Notes under the pieces: generated by a model
What the model was told of the DNA's origin: nothing
The model's input: the letters and a program-made list of their open reading frames with translations, nothing else
The model's database searches: none
Part shown: positions 1-13,520 of the stretch, piece by piece
Position numbering within the stretch: position 1 is the first letter of the stretch
Layout of the letters: each line of letters begins with the position of its first letter
Translations under genes and position numbers: made by a program
Source of the DNA: Notolepis coatsorum
Lineage: Eukaryota; Chordata; Actinopteri; Aulopiformes; Paralepididae
Direction: 5' to 3'
NCBI GenBank assembly: GCA_963971535.1
Contig: OZ020591.1
Coordinates: 14,167,577 to 14,231,576, forward strand
DNA: 64,000 bases

Positions 1-1099
1 AAGTAGGACTTTCTTTTCAGTCCAGTTTCTTACCCTCCAATAGAGTCACAGACGTAAAGCCTCCCCGCGACGCCACGTGTGGGAGTAAGGCCAAGTTCGC
101 CTACCATCGGTATTGAGACATCGTGTATATTAATATTTGAATAGTCATATTTGGCACTATATCGTCGAGTTGGACGTAGTCTATTAAGCTAATAATAGTC
201 TGTTAATATATAGTGCTTCGTGCGGTGAGAATACTACCGTAGTCAGTACCCCATCGTTTCGGGCAGAGAACTGGCTGCTTACCCAGGGTGGTTGACCCCA
301 TGTGAAGCTGCACCCGAGGAGCCCCAGAGCCGACGAGCGAGTGGACCTGTATACCGGATTATTCTACCGACGACAGCCCGCCTTCCCAGGCACGGATTAT
401 GCTTTGTATACTTTGATTATTCCATGGATAAAGACCCCCGACACTGCCGTGTGTTGGAACCCCCCCCCCTGGAGAGGACGCAAGGTGAGGAGACGCTCTG
501 CAAGACGAGGTCGCTTCACGTCTCTCCCCCGTGGACCGGAGAGAGCCGGCCCACAAAGAGTCCACCTGCTTTCATCCGTGGTCCAAGGATCGCCGGCGCA
601 TTGAACGGCACTACAGTGGGTTCACCTGGGATGCCCTTGGCCGGACGAGGCAGCCGGATTCTACCCCCCCCCCTCCTACTCCTGTCGGCTTACAAGCGAC
701 CGGATTAACCCCCTCTAGTGTATCTAGTATATAATCATTAAAGTATCATTGCTGTTATTCCTTAACTATTCCAGGTCGTATATTTACCACCTGCGCCTTC
801 AGAGATTGGACATTCTCTATTGATATACCGACGAATACTCTTTGCCATAAAAGTGCATACTATTTCAATTCATAAATGTAATTAAGTGATTAAGTGCTTG
901 TTCTACACACCATCGCTGTGTAGAAATAAAGACCTGTTTCGACTTCGTACATTTGTGTTGGATCCGTTTCATCTACGTGAGAGTGTTTATGATAATATAT
1001 TTATGCCGTGTACTGGGTGGCCGAATATTAAGTACAAAGGTAGTGGTAGTAAGTATCATATCTAGTAATACAGTCAGGGAATTGTACCCCTCAGTTACA
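1..1099 (+). mobile_element. BEL/Pao LTR, 5' part outside window
   Basis: This stretch aligns collinearly with the LTR at 45684-47082, starting about 315 bases into that LTR. Shared blocks include the pyrimidine-rich start, the acetyl of repeated CC-rich patches near 460-680 and the last bases CCCCTCAGTTACA at 1087-1099. No tRNA-Tyr primer binding site follows 1099; the flank goes straight into GT-rich sequence. It is therefore a solo LTR or the 3' LTR of an element lying to the left. The small open frames inside it (for example 292-708) are chance frames in LTR sequence. Confidence 0.85.
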
Positions 1100-1397
1100 G
1101 CGTGCGTATATATGTGCGTGCGTGTGAAGGTGTGTGTGCTAGGCTACTGTTATGTAATATATCCTCCTATTGTAGTTATCAAATCCAACTGAGACAAATT
1201 GTCTCCTCTAGTGATTTGCACCTTAGTTCACACAGTGGGTCCATTTACTCAAATATAGCATAGTTCATAATTATAGCCCTACAGTATTACAGTATCGTAC
1301 AGGACTCCCTCCGTTCCCACATATAGCTGATCAGAGGCCTACCGGCATATGGTGCAACCGACCGTATGTCAACGTGTGTGTGTACGTCTATGTGTGT

Positions 1398-1448
<51 letters not shown>

Positions 1449-3040
1449 TACTGGCGTCTTAATGTCTCTCCGAATTCCTGTCAATTAAAAGCCCCCTTAC
1501 ATAACTGATGTGTGTGTGTGTGTGTGTGGTCTGTGTGTGTGTGTGTGTGTGTGTGCATAGGCGCCTGGCCTTAAGAGCACGCGGAGCAGCTGCTCTCCCA
1601 CTATTGAACTTGGGGGAGCAAGGGTATGATCTTGCTCCACCACTTTTTGATCATATGAAAAATATGATATACCCCCCCCCCAATATATAAATCTAACCAT
1701 AACTACGTAATTTCAATCAAATTAATAATACGCAATGACACTTAATAACACGTTTTTAAGTTTCCAAAGATTGCGAACCCCCCCCCCCCCCTGCCCCATT
1801 ATGGTTTGATCCAGTTCCTCCCATCTCCAGCGCGTAGACCTTGGCTCACAGCGCTGCAGTCTGGCTGCAGGACGGTAGGCTGAGTCAGTGTAAATATCAA
1901 AGCCCACAGAGTGTGTCATAATATTGGTGGCAGGCAGGCAGGCTTTTCCAGTAAGTTGTTCAAATAAAAGGATTATGTTAGACATAAGTTACTATTGAGT
2001 GGTAGTAGAACTTCTACGGTCCTACCATGCAATACAATAAAAGTGTTTCACGGTCCCGAATTGCGATCTGGTCATACGGTTTCCTCGAATAAATAATAAT
2101 AACGTTTCCCTCTCTGGTTGGCGTTAGCTTTAGTGCTAGCCGCTAGCTAACGTTATCTAGATATGTGGTGTGAGCTGGATGACGTTGACTTCATTTCCAA
2201 ACGTTAACGCTATCTATATGGCAGACGAGCAGGGCCGGATTAACGACGGCCGCGGCCCGTGGGCCTATAGTGACGAGGGGCCTCCATTTTTTTTTTTACT
2301 TTTTTTTTTTTTTTTTTTTTTGAGATCGATGTCATGATTGTGCACTGCAGACTCAGGGAGGAGGCAGAGAAGGAGAGAAAGAGACACAAGATTTACAGGT
2401 AATGGAAATATATATTTTTTCTCTTTCTTATTAAAAACTTGGCCTATTTGAAAGGAGATTGATTTAATAAAAATGAATGAGCGAAAAATCAATATACAGT
2501 GTATATACAGTATACTATATTATTATTATAGTAATTGGCTATCATACTGCAATATAAACTGAGTTTTATAGTGAAAAGAGCAGCTTTATTGGTCAAGATT
2601 AAAGGCTCTATATTGCAGGAAATTGCACGTACAGGTTCATTAAATTTAAAAAAAAAAAAAGTCTGCCAAGGAGGGGGTCGTGCCGGACCCCCTCCAAACC
2701 ACCCCTTGCCTGTCAAAAAAAATAAAATAAACAAAAAAAAATTATAAAAAAGGGAAAAATTATAAAAAAAAATTTCTTGCACCCCCACTTTCAACTATAA
2801 CTAGGCGGCCATGTGTGTGTGTGTATGTGAGTGTACACATGTGTGTAAGGGTCATTATGACCAGTCAGTGTTCTTGGCCGCTTCCTGTCATTTCCAAGGC
2901 ACTTCCTGCCTTGCTCTCATTGCTTAGTTAGTGAGAGCAACATTTATGAAGACACAGTACACCATCTAAATACAGCAAATATATTACCTATATATATAAG
3001 CATTTAAAGTGTATTCTCCACCACAAGAGAGCACTGGGGA
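1100..3040. other. Unassigned repeat-rich DNA
   Basis: No gene is visible. The stretch holds two (GT)n microsatellites (about 1391-1447 and 1508-1554), several homopolymer runs (C at 1671-1681 and 1779-1791, T at 2287-2321) and A/T-rich DNA. At 2230 the sequence CAGGGCCGGATTAACG resembles the end of a hAT-type element, but no matching inverted end or 8-bp duplication was found, so it is not annotated as an element. Confidence 0.5.
1391..1447. repeat. (GT)n microsatellite
   Basis: Nearly uninterrupted GT dinucleotides. A second tract with one interruption lies at 1508-1554. Open frames across both are translation artefacts. Confidence 0.95.
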
Positions 3041-3119
3041 TGGAGGGATGCAGCTGGGAGCATGTAGTCCGGCGTCAGGGGTAAGTTAGGAGGGGAGGGG
3101 GCGGGCACCGTGAGTTGTT

Positions 3120-3283
3120 GGTGGATGGAAGTCACTTAAGCCTGGAAAAAGTCAAGGAACTTAGAGCAGAGGTCAGGAGCATCAGCAGTGTGAGAGGGCG
3201 GAGGAGAAGATTTATAGTCGAGAAAAGCGATCTGGGGTGATTTTGCTGTGAGGTAATGAGGGTGGAGCAGTACGCGGTCCTGG
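3120..3283 (-). pseudogene. L2-type LINE, linker 3' of endonuclease (part 2)
   Basis: Read on the minus strand, this piece continues the L2 ORF that breaks off at 6265. It gives a Y-C-S-x-L-I-x-S stretch followed by a motif resembling L2 'LFSTINxLL', which lies between the endonuclease and reverse transcriptase in that family. The junction fits exactly if the 3284-6264 element is removed together with one copy of CCTGG. The 3' limit is uncertain because similarity fades near 3100. Identification rests on remembered L2 protein motifs. Confidence 0.6.
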
Positions 3284-6264
<2,981 letters not shown>

Positions 6265-6269
6265 CCTGG

Positions 6270-7550
6270 TCTTGGAGAGAGCCTCTTTGTAGGACCTCAC
6301 GTGGTCGACGAAGGCCAAACGGTGGACGGTGAGGCCAGATCGCCTTGAGAGTCGCTCCAGTCGACGACCAGCTCGTTTCATTGAGCGGAGGTCAGAGGTA
6401 AACCATGGGACAGGGCGAGGAAAGGACACATTCCGGCTTCTGAGGGGCGCCAGAGAGTCCAGGCTGAGGGAGAGGGCGGCATTGTAACGGGCCGCTAAGG
6501 TGTCCGGGGAGGTATCTGAGGGAACCGGGGCCATGTGGGTAGTGATGAGGTCAGATAGAGCTGATGCACACACTGACTTGGTGTCCCTGAAAGTGAGGGT
6601 GCGCGTTGGGCGCTGCCTAGGTAGGGGGATAGGGACAGTGAAAAGAATGGCGTGATGGTCAGATACCGCAAGGTCTAGACACTGCAGGTGGGAGGGGGGA
6701 TTACCGGTGGAGCAGACCAGATCCAGAGTGTGACCTTTGGAGTGGGTGGGGCCCTGGACATGCTGCGTGATGCTGAGTCAGTCCAGAAGCGACAGGAAAT
6801 GGGCGGCAAAGTTGCAGTTAGTGGAGTCAACATGAATGTTGAAATCTCCGAGCAGATAGGTAGTCGGGGACTTGGATCAGAAAGACAGGAGCTCAGTTAG
6901 CTCTGACAGGAAGGTGGTGGAGGCTTTGGGGGGGCGGTAAATCAGGGCAAATTGAGGTTGAGGAGATCCGGAGAGAGAGAATGTAATGCACTCGAATGAT
7001 GTGAGATCAGGAGTGGGGATCTCCTCGACCTGGAAGTCTGTACGATGAATGACAGCCAGCCCGCCGCCGCGGCCCGTGGAGCGCGGTTTCTGGAGGTAGA
7101 TGTAACCGGGGGGTGGAGCTTGGTTTAGTGTGATGACATCCAGTTTATTTTGCCATGTTTCAGTCAAACATAAAGAAAATCCAGTTTTCTTTCAGTGATG
7201 ATATCATGGATGAGTAGTGCCTTGTTATTGAGGGAGCGAGTATTGAGCAGCATGAACGTGGCTGTGGAGGAGACAGGCAGAGTGGGAGGGGTGCTACTGT
7301 CAGAGCAGGCCAGGGGCTTCAGACAGCTGGTGCGCACGTGAGGTGTGTTGTGATGACGTTGACGAACAACACGGAAGCGCGGAGCAGATACTACCACGGG
7401 TATAGTGGAATGTGTGCAGATGAGTTTGTAGCGGGATGCTCGATGTATATAGCGGGGGCGTTGAAGGAGTCCGAGTGATCTGATGGTATCCAGGCAGATT
7501 GGCGCAGCGGCGTTGAAAAAACTCCGAAATGATTCAAATGTGGCGTAATG
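6270..7550 (-). pseudogene. L2-type LINE endonuclease region (part 1)
   Basis: The minus strand encodes an apurinic-type endonuclease of an L2 LINE, which would nick target DNA for target-primed reverse transcription. Visible in order are: 'LLNTRSLNNK' near 7215-7250; 'TETWQ' at 7150-7167; 'GGGLAVIHR' near 7045-7075; the GDFNIH motif near 6840-6855; and a VSDHHA motif near 6660. A basic linker follows down to 6290. An in-frame stop lies near 6877 and a frame change near 7165, so it is dead. The 3' side is separated from its continuation (3120-3283) by the CCTGG element. Its 5' end meets an L1-like fragment near 7550. Confidence 0.8.
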
Positions 7551-7555
7551 TAGAG

Positions 7556-7744
7556 AGGTCTTGTGCTGTTAAGTGCCTGTGGCACCTCGACTCTCCAATT
7601 TTTCATAACCAGCAACTACTTGTTTGGCACAAACCTGTTAATATTCCTCAATGGGAGAGGAGGGGACTTCATACTCTGGAAGATATATATGATAAAAACG
7701 GTCTTCGAGCGTTTCAGGACCTAAAAGAGTTTTATGATCTACCC
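7556..7744 (+). pseudogene. L1-like ORF2 C-terminal fragment (L1-B, left part)
   Basis: The plus strand encodes a stretch with 'SPIFHN', a 'RRGLHTLEDI' block and 'FQDLKEFYDLPG'. This is typical of the region downstream of the reverse transcriptase in Tx1/L1-like fish LINEs. It stops at the Rex1 tail, and the expected continuation ('YLQLRSAL' type) is found 34 kb away at about 41770. The sequence CGGCTAATCA on the left and CGGCTCTAATCA on the right looks like a slightly damaged target duplication. Everything between is therefore a later insertion. Confidence 0.7.
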
Positions 7745-7995
7745 GGCTAATCAGATTCAGATTCAGATTCAGACAACTTTATTGATCCTGCGTGGGGCAA
7801 TTCATATTTGCAGCTTCATACGCAACAAGCAACAAAGACAAACAAACAACAAAACAAAACATCTCAACGACAGCACGACACATTTTTCTTTTTTTAAGAA
7901 AAAAAAAAGAATAAAAAAAAAAGAAACACTCCATGTGATACACAATCCAGCAAAGTAAAAGTAAAAACAGACAACCGAGTGCAAAAGGCTACTTA
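7745..7995 (-). mobile_element. Rex1 LINE, 3' end (piece 1)
   Basis: On the minus strand this ends in a GATTCA-type hexamer repeat (7749-7773 on plus) preceded by 'caataaagtt', the usual 3' terminus of Rex1 elements in teleosts. Its upstream continuation is at 21697, after the nested L1. The interior has T/A-rich simple sequence on 7870-7920. Confidence 0.75.
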
Positions 7996-8158
7996 AAATG
8001 ACTACTGTCTACTTCCGGTTATGGTGTTGGGGTGATAGGACGCACAATGTTTGCTCCCCGAAACTTTTGATCATTTGAAGCATTTGCAGCTCGATTTTTG
8101 CTAATATCCTCCACTCTTTAAGGTACACTAAGTACCATAACTTCTTCCCAGTACCAGA

Positions 8159-9049
8159 ATGGCGGGTCGTGGTCGCAAGAACCTAATTCATCAACACTTT
8201 AGCCCGCAGCACAAGGAGAGATCTGCTACTAGCAAGATTCCATTGCCAGCAGCGTCAGCAGCTAATGCTAACGCGGCGCAGCTAACACTCGAAATGCTGG
8301 TCGGTGAACTTGATAAGCTGCGTAAAAATGTAACAGGTGAACTTACCGCATCCATGAACGCCGCCTTAGCCCCACTCCAAGCCTCTCTTCAACAAATCAC
8401 CGACACGGTAGCCTCACACACCACCACGATGACTGCAATGGAGACGGCTCTATCTGCACATTCAGATGATATTACCACACTGGGACGTGATGTGGCCGTG
8501 TTGAAGTCCAAACTGGAATCCACTACTCAGATTAATGAAAAGTTGCAACTAGCCATCGAGGATCTGGTGTCACGCTCTAAGCGGCAAAATCTCTGTGTGA
8601 TCGGCATCCCAGAGGGGATGGAGGGGGAAGACCCCCGGCGCTTCATGGCAGAGCTGTTCATGGAGGTGGCGAGAGACGCGCACCTGGACCCCAACCTGGA
8701 GTTGGACCGCGCACACCGCAGTCTGGGCCCGAAGCCGCAGCAAGGATCCCGACACTTCATTGTCCGCTTCCATAAATATACCCAAAAGGAACGGGTGCTT
8801 TTGTGGGCTAAGAAGTACCGAGACGTCGTATACAAAGGGCATTCTATCAGGATCTTTGAAGATTTCAGCGCCACACTCGCCAAGAAACGGGCCACCTTTA
8901 ACAAAGTGAAATCCCAGCTCTACAAAGATGGGATCCGCTTCGGCCTCATCTATCCAGCCCGCCTCCGGGTTACCGTGAACGGACTGACTCGTATGTTCGA
9001 GACCGCAGAGGAAGCAGAGCTTTTTTACGGGGATATTAGCAGTAAGTGA
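8159..9049 (+). CDS. L1 ORF1p-like RNA-binding protein
   Basis: This 296-residue frame is intact. The start ATG sits in a good vertebrate context (purine at -3, G at +4) and follows a short 5' UTR. Residues about 40-130 show a heptad-like pattern expected for the trimeric coiled coil. Residues about 135-230 contain 'RRQNLCVIGIPEG'-like RRM features with 'DRAHRSLG'. The rest is the basic C-terminal domain ('KKRATFNKVKSQL'). In this family ORF1p coats the LINE RNA and acts as a chaperone in the RNP. It is the best preserved coding unit in the window although its ORF2 partner is broken. Confidence 0.88.
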   Translation: MAGRGRKNLIHQHFSPQHKERSATSKIPLPAASAANANAAQLTLEMLVGELDKLRKNVTGELTASMNAALAPLQASLQQITDTVASHTTTMTAMETALSAHSDDITTLGRDVAVLKSKLESTTQINEKLQLAIEDLVSRSKRQNLCVIGIPEGMEGEDPRRFMAELFMEVARDAHLDPNLELDRAHRSLGPKPQQGSRHFIVRFHKYTQKERVLLWAKKYRDVVYKGHSIRIFEDFSATLAKKRATFNKVKSQLYKDGIRFGLIYPARLRVTVNGLTRMFETAEEAELFYGDISSK

Positions 9050-9555
9050 CCAATTATCAGGACTGCCCACATATCCCATTCGAATAATTATTTATAGTTT
9101 GTTTGTTTGCCTTTTTCCCTAATTACTCATTAGGCTATATGTGTCACCTCACAGCGCTTTGTGCCAGATCTCTACATTTCAATTTTTCAGATTATTCCAG
9201 ATTGCTAAAGTACAGAATCTAAGCTTTCAAATGATGTGTCATATGTTGAAATCTGAGAATGTTTTGAACACGATGTGCTCAATTATAACTTCTAAAACTG
9301 GCTGTGTTCTAGAATACCTAAGAGGTGAAAAGGCGTCTCAAAGGAAGGCCACTTTTCACACTTCAGACAGTTTCAACTGGGCGTCAACAAAACCCCCTCC
9401 AGCAACGCCCCTCACCTGAATAACATTAACATAATTAAGTGCTGCCATCAGAGTTCTCTCTCCTCAGGACCCCTGTCTCTCCAGGACCCCCTATCTGGAC
9501 TGTATAGGACTGTGAAGCTATGTACCCCCCCCCCCCCCCCATGCTGCTTTGACAC

Positions 9556-9786
9556 CAGAATTATTGTTAAATCTATGTCACAACGAGAAAAAGCAACAAA
9601 GTCCTCACTCAGTGGCATGGGCCATTCTCTGATGCATAAATAATAAAAATAATGTATGATTGAAGTGATGGATGTCAGTGTCACAGTTACACATACACAC
9701 AGTCCTCATATCCCTTCTAGTTACACATACACACAGTCCTCATATCCCTCCTAGTTACACACACACAGTGCTCATAGCCCTCCTAG

Positions 9787-9859
<73 letters not shown>

Positions 9860-9876
9860 GCTCATATCCCTCCTAG

Positions 9877-9912
<36 letters not shown>

Positions 9913-10318
9913 CTCATATCCCTCCTAGCCACCACAACCTAATGTTATGTAGCTCTGCAAGCTGCTTACACACACACTTACCTGATATGCTTAGAGTTAA
10001 AAAAAGAAGAAGAGAGTATTTGATGAAGAAACTGTACATTGTATGAGGTGGGGTGGGGGGTAGTTACACATACACACATCAAGCTGCAAGCAGAATTATT
10101 GTTAAATCTATGTCACAACGAGAAAAAGCAACAAAGTCCTCACTCAGTGGCATGGGCCATTCTCTGATGCATAAATAATAAAATAATGTATGATTGAAGT
10201 GATGGATGTCAGTGTCACAGTTACACATACACACAGTCCTCATATCCCTCCTAGTTACACACACAGTGCTCATATCCCTCCTAGTTACACGTACACACAG
10301 TGCTCATAGCCCTCCTAG

Positions 10319-10353
<35 letters not shown>

Positions 10354-10823
10354 GCTCATATCCCTCCTAGTTACACACACACACACACAGTTCTCATATC
10401 CCTCCTAGCCACCACAACCTAATGTTATGTAGCTCTGCTGCAAGCTGCTTACACACACACTTACCTGATATGCTAAGAGTTAAAAAAGAAGAAGAGAGTA
10501 TTTGATGAAGAAACTGTACATTGTATGAGGTGGGGTGGGGGGTAGTTACACATACACACATCAAGCTGCAAGCAGAATTATTGTTAAATCTATGTCACAA
10601 CGAGAAAAAGCAACAAAGTCCTCACTCAGTGGCATGGGCCATTCTCTGATGCATAAATAATAAAATAATGTATGATTGAAGTGATGGATGTCAGTGTCAC
10701 AGTTACACATACACACAGTCCTCATATCCCTTCTAGTTACACATCCACACGGTCCTCATGTCCCTCCTAGTTACACATGCGCGCAGTCCTCATGTCCCTC
10801 CTAGTTGCACATACGCACGGTGA
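9556..10823. repeat. Tandem repeat, about 480-535 bp units
   Basis: The block starting 'CAGAATTATTGTTAAATC' recurs at 9556, 10091 and 10573, giving periods of about 535 and 482. Each unit contains shorter repeats of 'ctcatatccctcctagttacaca' separated by variable (AC)n tracts (for example 9790-9857, 10320-10350). Length differences between units come mainly from the AC tracts. Confidence 0.9.
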
Positions 10824-11345
10824 GCATCTTAAACTATCTGGACTCAGTGGTTAAGAGGTGATGCAGCATCTTAAACTAGCTGGATTCAGTGGTTAAGAGG
10901 TGATGCAGCATCTTAAACTAGCTCAGTGGTTAAGAGGTGATGATGCAGCATCTTAAACTAGCTGGACTCAGTGGCTAAGAGGTGATGATGCAGCATCTTA
11001 AACTAGCTGGACTCAGTGGTTAAGAGGTGATGCAGCATCTTAAACTAGCTGGACTCAGTGGCTAAGCGGTGGTGATGCAGCATCTTAAACTAGCTGGACT
11101 CAGTGGCTAAGCGGTGATGCAGCATCTTAAACTAGCTGGACTCAGTGGCTAAGCGGTGATGCAGCATCTTAAACTAGCTGGACTCAGTGGTTAAGAGGTG
11201 ATGCAGCATCTTAAACTAGCTGGACTCAGTGGTTAAGAGGTGATGCAGCATCTTAAACTAGCTGGACTCAGTGGCTAAGCGGTGATGCAGCATCTTAAAC
11301 TAGCTGGACTCAGTGGCTAAGCGGTGATGCAGCATCTTAAACTAC
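10824..11345. repeat. 42-bp minisatellite, about 12-13 units
   Basis: Units begin 'catcttaaactagctggact' and end 'ggtgatgcag'. Most are 42 bp, with a few indels (units near 10909 and 10949 differ by the loss of 'ggact' or the gain of 'gat'). There are no unique spacers, so this is not a CRISPR array. It is followed by more of the AC-type short repeats to 11450. Confidence 0.92.
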
Positions 11346-12489
11346 ACACACACACAGTGCTCATATCCCTCCTAGTTACACACACACACAGTGCTCATAT
11401 CCCTCCTAGTTACACACACACACACACACACACACAGTTCTCATATCCCTCCTAGCCACCACAACCTAAGAGATACAGATACAGTGCTGAGATTATAAAC
11501 TTGTTGTTATTACACAGACACACACACACACACATGGACCCTGCATCCATACACTTTCGTCTTGTTTACAGCTCTCCACCTTGCTATCTGAAACAATAGC
11601 TATCAATATAACGTTAGCAACTGTAACTTACATGGCTGTGTGGCTAGCTAGCTAGCTAACGCTAACGTTAATGTAGCTAACGTTAATGTAACGTTAATGG
11701 GCTCGTCGTAATAACACAATAAACGTGACATGGTTGGACTTGTGGTCGGCAGAAAAACTTGGTGTAGTTTTATCAAAGATGCGGAATTGTAAAGAGTTGG
11801 CTGCTACTGTAAACAAACATTCTTAAACGTACCCATGCAGACGCATCTCGACCGATCTCATAGTTAATTCCGTTGAATAGCGTGGTGTTTTCACCGGTGA
11901 GCCGAGACTGAATCAACTGGTTTAACAAAGTTCATGTACTCGTTCATTAGATCCGATGCATTCATCTCTTTCTGATCCAGAGTGCAGCTGCTGCAACGTA
12001 ATGATAATCCCATTGAAAGTGTAAACAGACAGCCAGTGCGTCGCTCTAACACTCCCCCAATGTAAATCTCTGCGGGTTTGATTCACATGCAAATACAGTA
12101 ATTACGCCCCCGTTTCATTGAAATAAAGTCTGTGAACAACCAATTTTTAAACAAAGGAATGATACTATTTTAGATATTCTAACTGTTCGTTTTTATAGTA
12201 AACAAGTACTTATACATTCAATTTATAATAATATGAAGAAGAAAAGAAAAACACACAAAAAAAAAAAAAAAAAACTCTAGAACGTCTAGACGAGAAGGGG
12301 GCGGGCCGAGTTGTGGTCACAAGCACTGTGACTTGACACATATGTTATAAATGGTCTTTGGGAACACTACAGGCTTTGTTTATGGGATGTGTGATGTGAA
12401 AGGACTTACATATCAGAAGTGTATGTTACAATATAGTATATGTCATGGGGTTACAAACTTCGTCCTAACTACAGTAACTGGTTGTGCTG

Positions 12490-12680
12490 ATTAAAACGGG
12501 ACATCACGTGTCAAGTTCAGGGGGATACGGGGGGAGGGAGGGTTTGTTTGTTATTGTGTTAAACACAGACGGGTTTGACATAAAGGGGCATTACGTGCCT
12601 AGCTCAGGGGGACACAGGGCTAGGGAGGGTTTCTGTTTTTTGTTTTCTATGTTACACTCAGACAGGTTTGTGAAATTGTT
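12490..12680 (+). repeat. Two imperfect tandem copies in L1-A inter-ORF spacer
   Basis: A block of about 95 bp containing 'acgtg', 'tcagggggata', 'gggagggttt' and 'cacagacgggttt' appears twice (about 12490-12580 and 12582-12675). It lies just 5' of ORF2 and may act in internal initiation or simply be a local duplication. Confidence 0.6.
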
Positions 12681-12778
12681 TTTAATTTCTCACCTTTATA
12701 TAACTACCAGCCGCTCTATTATTTTGCTATATATATCTGTACTTATTAGCAGAAGTGTTTTTCTTTTCTTGCTTATAT

Positions 12779-12838
12779 ATGGCAGCAACTCATAATAAGA
12801 TCCAGATCGGAGGTAAAGCTGTCACGTTAGTTTCCTGG
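12779..12838 (+). pseudogene. L1-A ORF2 start fragment
   Basis: ATG at 12779 opens a frame that reads into 'VTLVSWNVRGLGN' when joined, across the nested element, to 16809. WNVRGLGN is the conserved opening of L1 endonuclease domains. The reading frame passes exactly over the junction if one CCTGG copy is removed. This shows both that the ATG is the ORF2 start and that the inserted element duplicated CCTGG. Confidence 0.85.
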
Positions 12839-13473
12839 GCCCTCATGTATCAACCTGACGTACGCACAGATATGTGCTTAAGCCGTGCGTACGACCATTC
12901 CTAAGCAAAGTGTGGGATTTATCTATTTGAACTTGTGCTTGACTTTGTGCATATATTTAAGCACAGGTCGGACCATGCGTAGGTGGCGCCGGTGGTAGAA
13001 TATTTTCACAACGCGGAAATAAGCACTGACTGTGCTCTGCGTAACTCAACTCGTTATTATTTTGCGCATATATTGCAGAAATACGGGAACGTTTTGATTA
13101 TATTTAAAAGGCTTTGCCATTGTTAAACGTAATAAGTGGAACCCCGAAGCTGTAAGCAGAATACAAGTCATATGAACACCCACGATATAAGAACGCATTG
13201 CAACGAGAACAGACAGAGGTTATTTGTTGAGTGTATGCAGGGCCGCCTGGGAGAAATGCGAGGCCCTGTGCGAGATTTAAACGCGAGCCCCCCCCCCCCC
13301 CCCCCCCCCCGAAGGTAAAAAAAGAAAAAAATATATATATAATTTTTTTTTCTTTTTCTTACAGTCAACATATTCTTAAATAATAGCGCTGCCCGAGGCT
13401 GGGCATGATGCAGTCAACATATAGCAAGAGAGAGAGCGAGAGAGAGCTCCCGTTCTACAGTCAATATACAGTG

Positions 13474-13520
<47 letters not shown>

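Larger units (their letters stand above)
9141..12339. mobile_element. Satellite-filled TIR element of unknown superfamily
   Basis: It lies in the ORF1-ORF2 spacer of L1-A. The ends GTGTCACCTCACAGCGCTTTG and CACAAGCACTGTGACTTGACAC are imperfect inverted copies. ATAT flanks both sides (9137-9140 and 12340-12343), a possible 4-bp duplication. The left 280 and right 800 bases are unique-looking, and between them are tandem repeats. There is no transposase frame. The ends are imperfect, so the boundaries are moderately secure; the superfamily is not assigned. Confidence 0.55.

Noticed and set aside
292..708. 138-codon frame
   Set aside because: It lies wholly in a BEL LTR and its equivalent in the other LTR is not kept open.
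2230..2820. Possible hAT element starting CAGGGCCGG
   Set aside because: No matching inverted end or 8-bp duplication could be found.
8527..9079. Minus-strand frames opposite L1 ORF1
   Set aside because: They are shadows of the intact ORF1 frame.
10824..11345. Possible CRISPR-like regular array
   Set aside because: Units are contiguous with no unique spacers, in a eukaryotic transposon context; it is a minisatellite.
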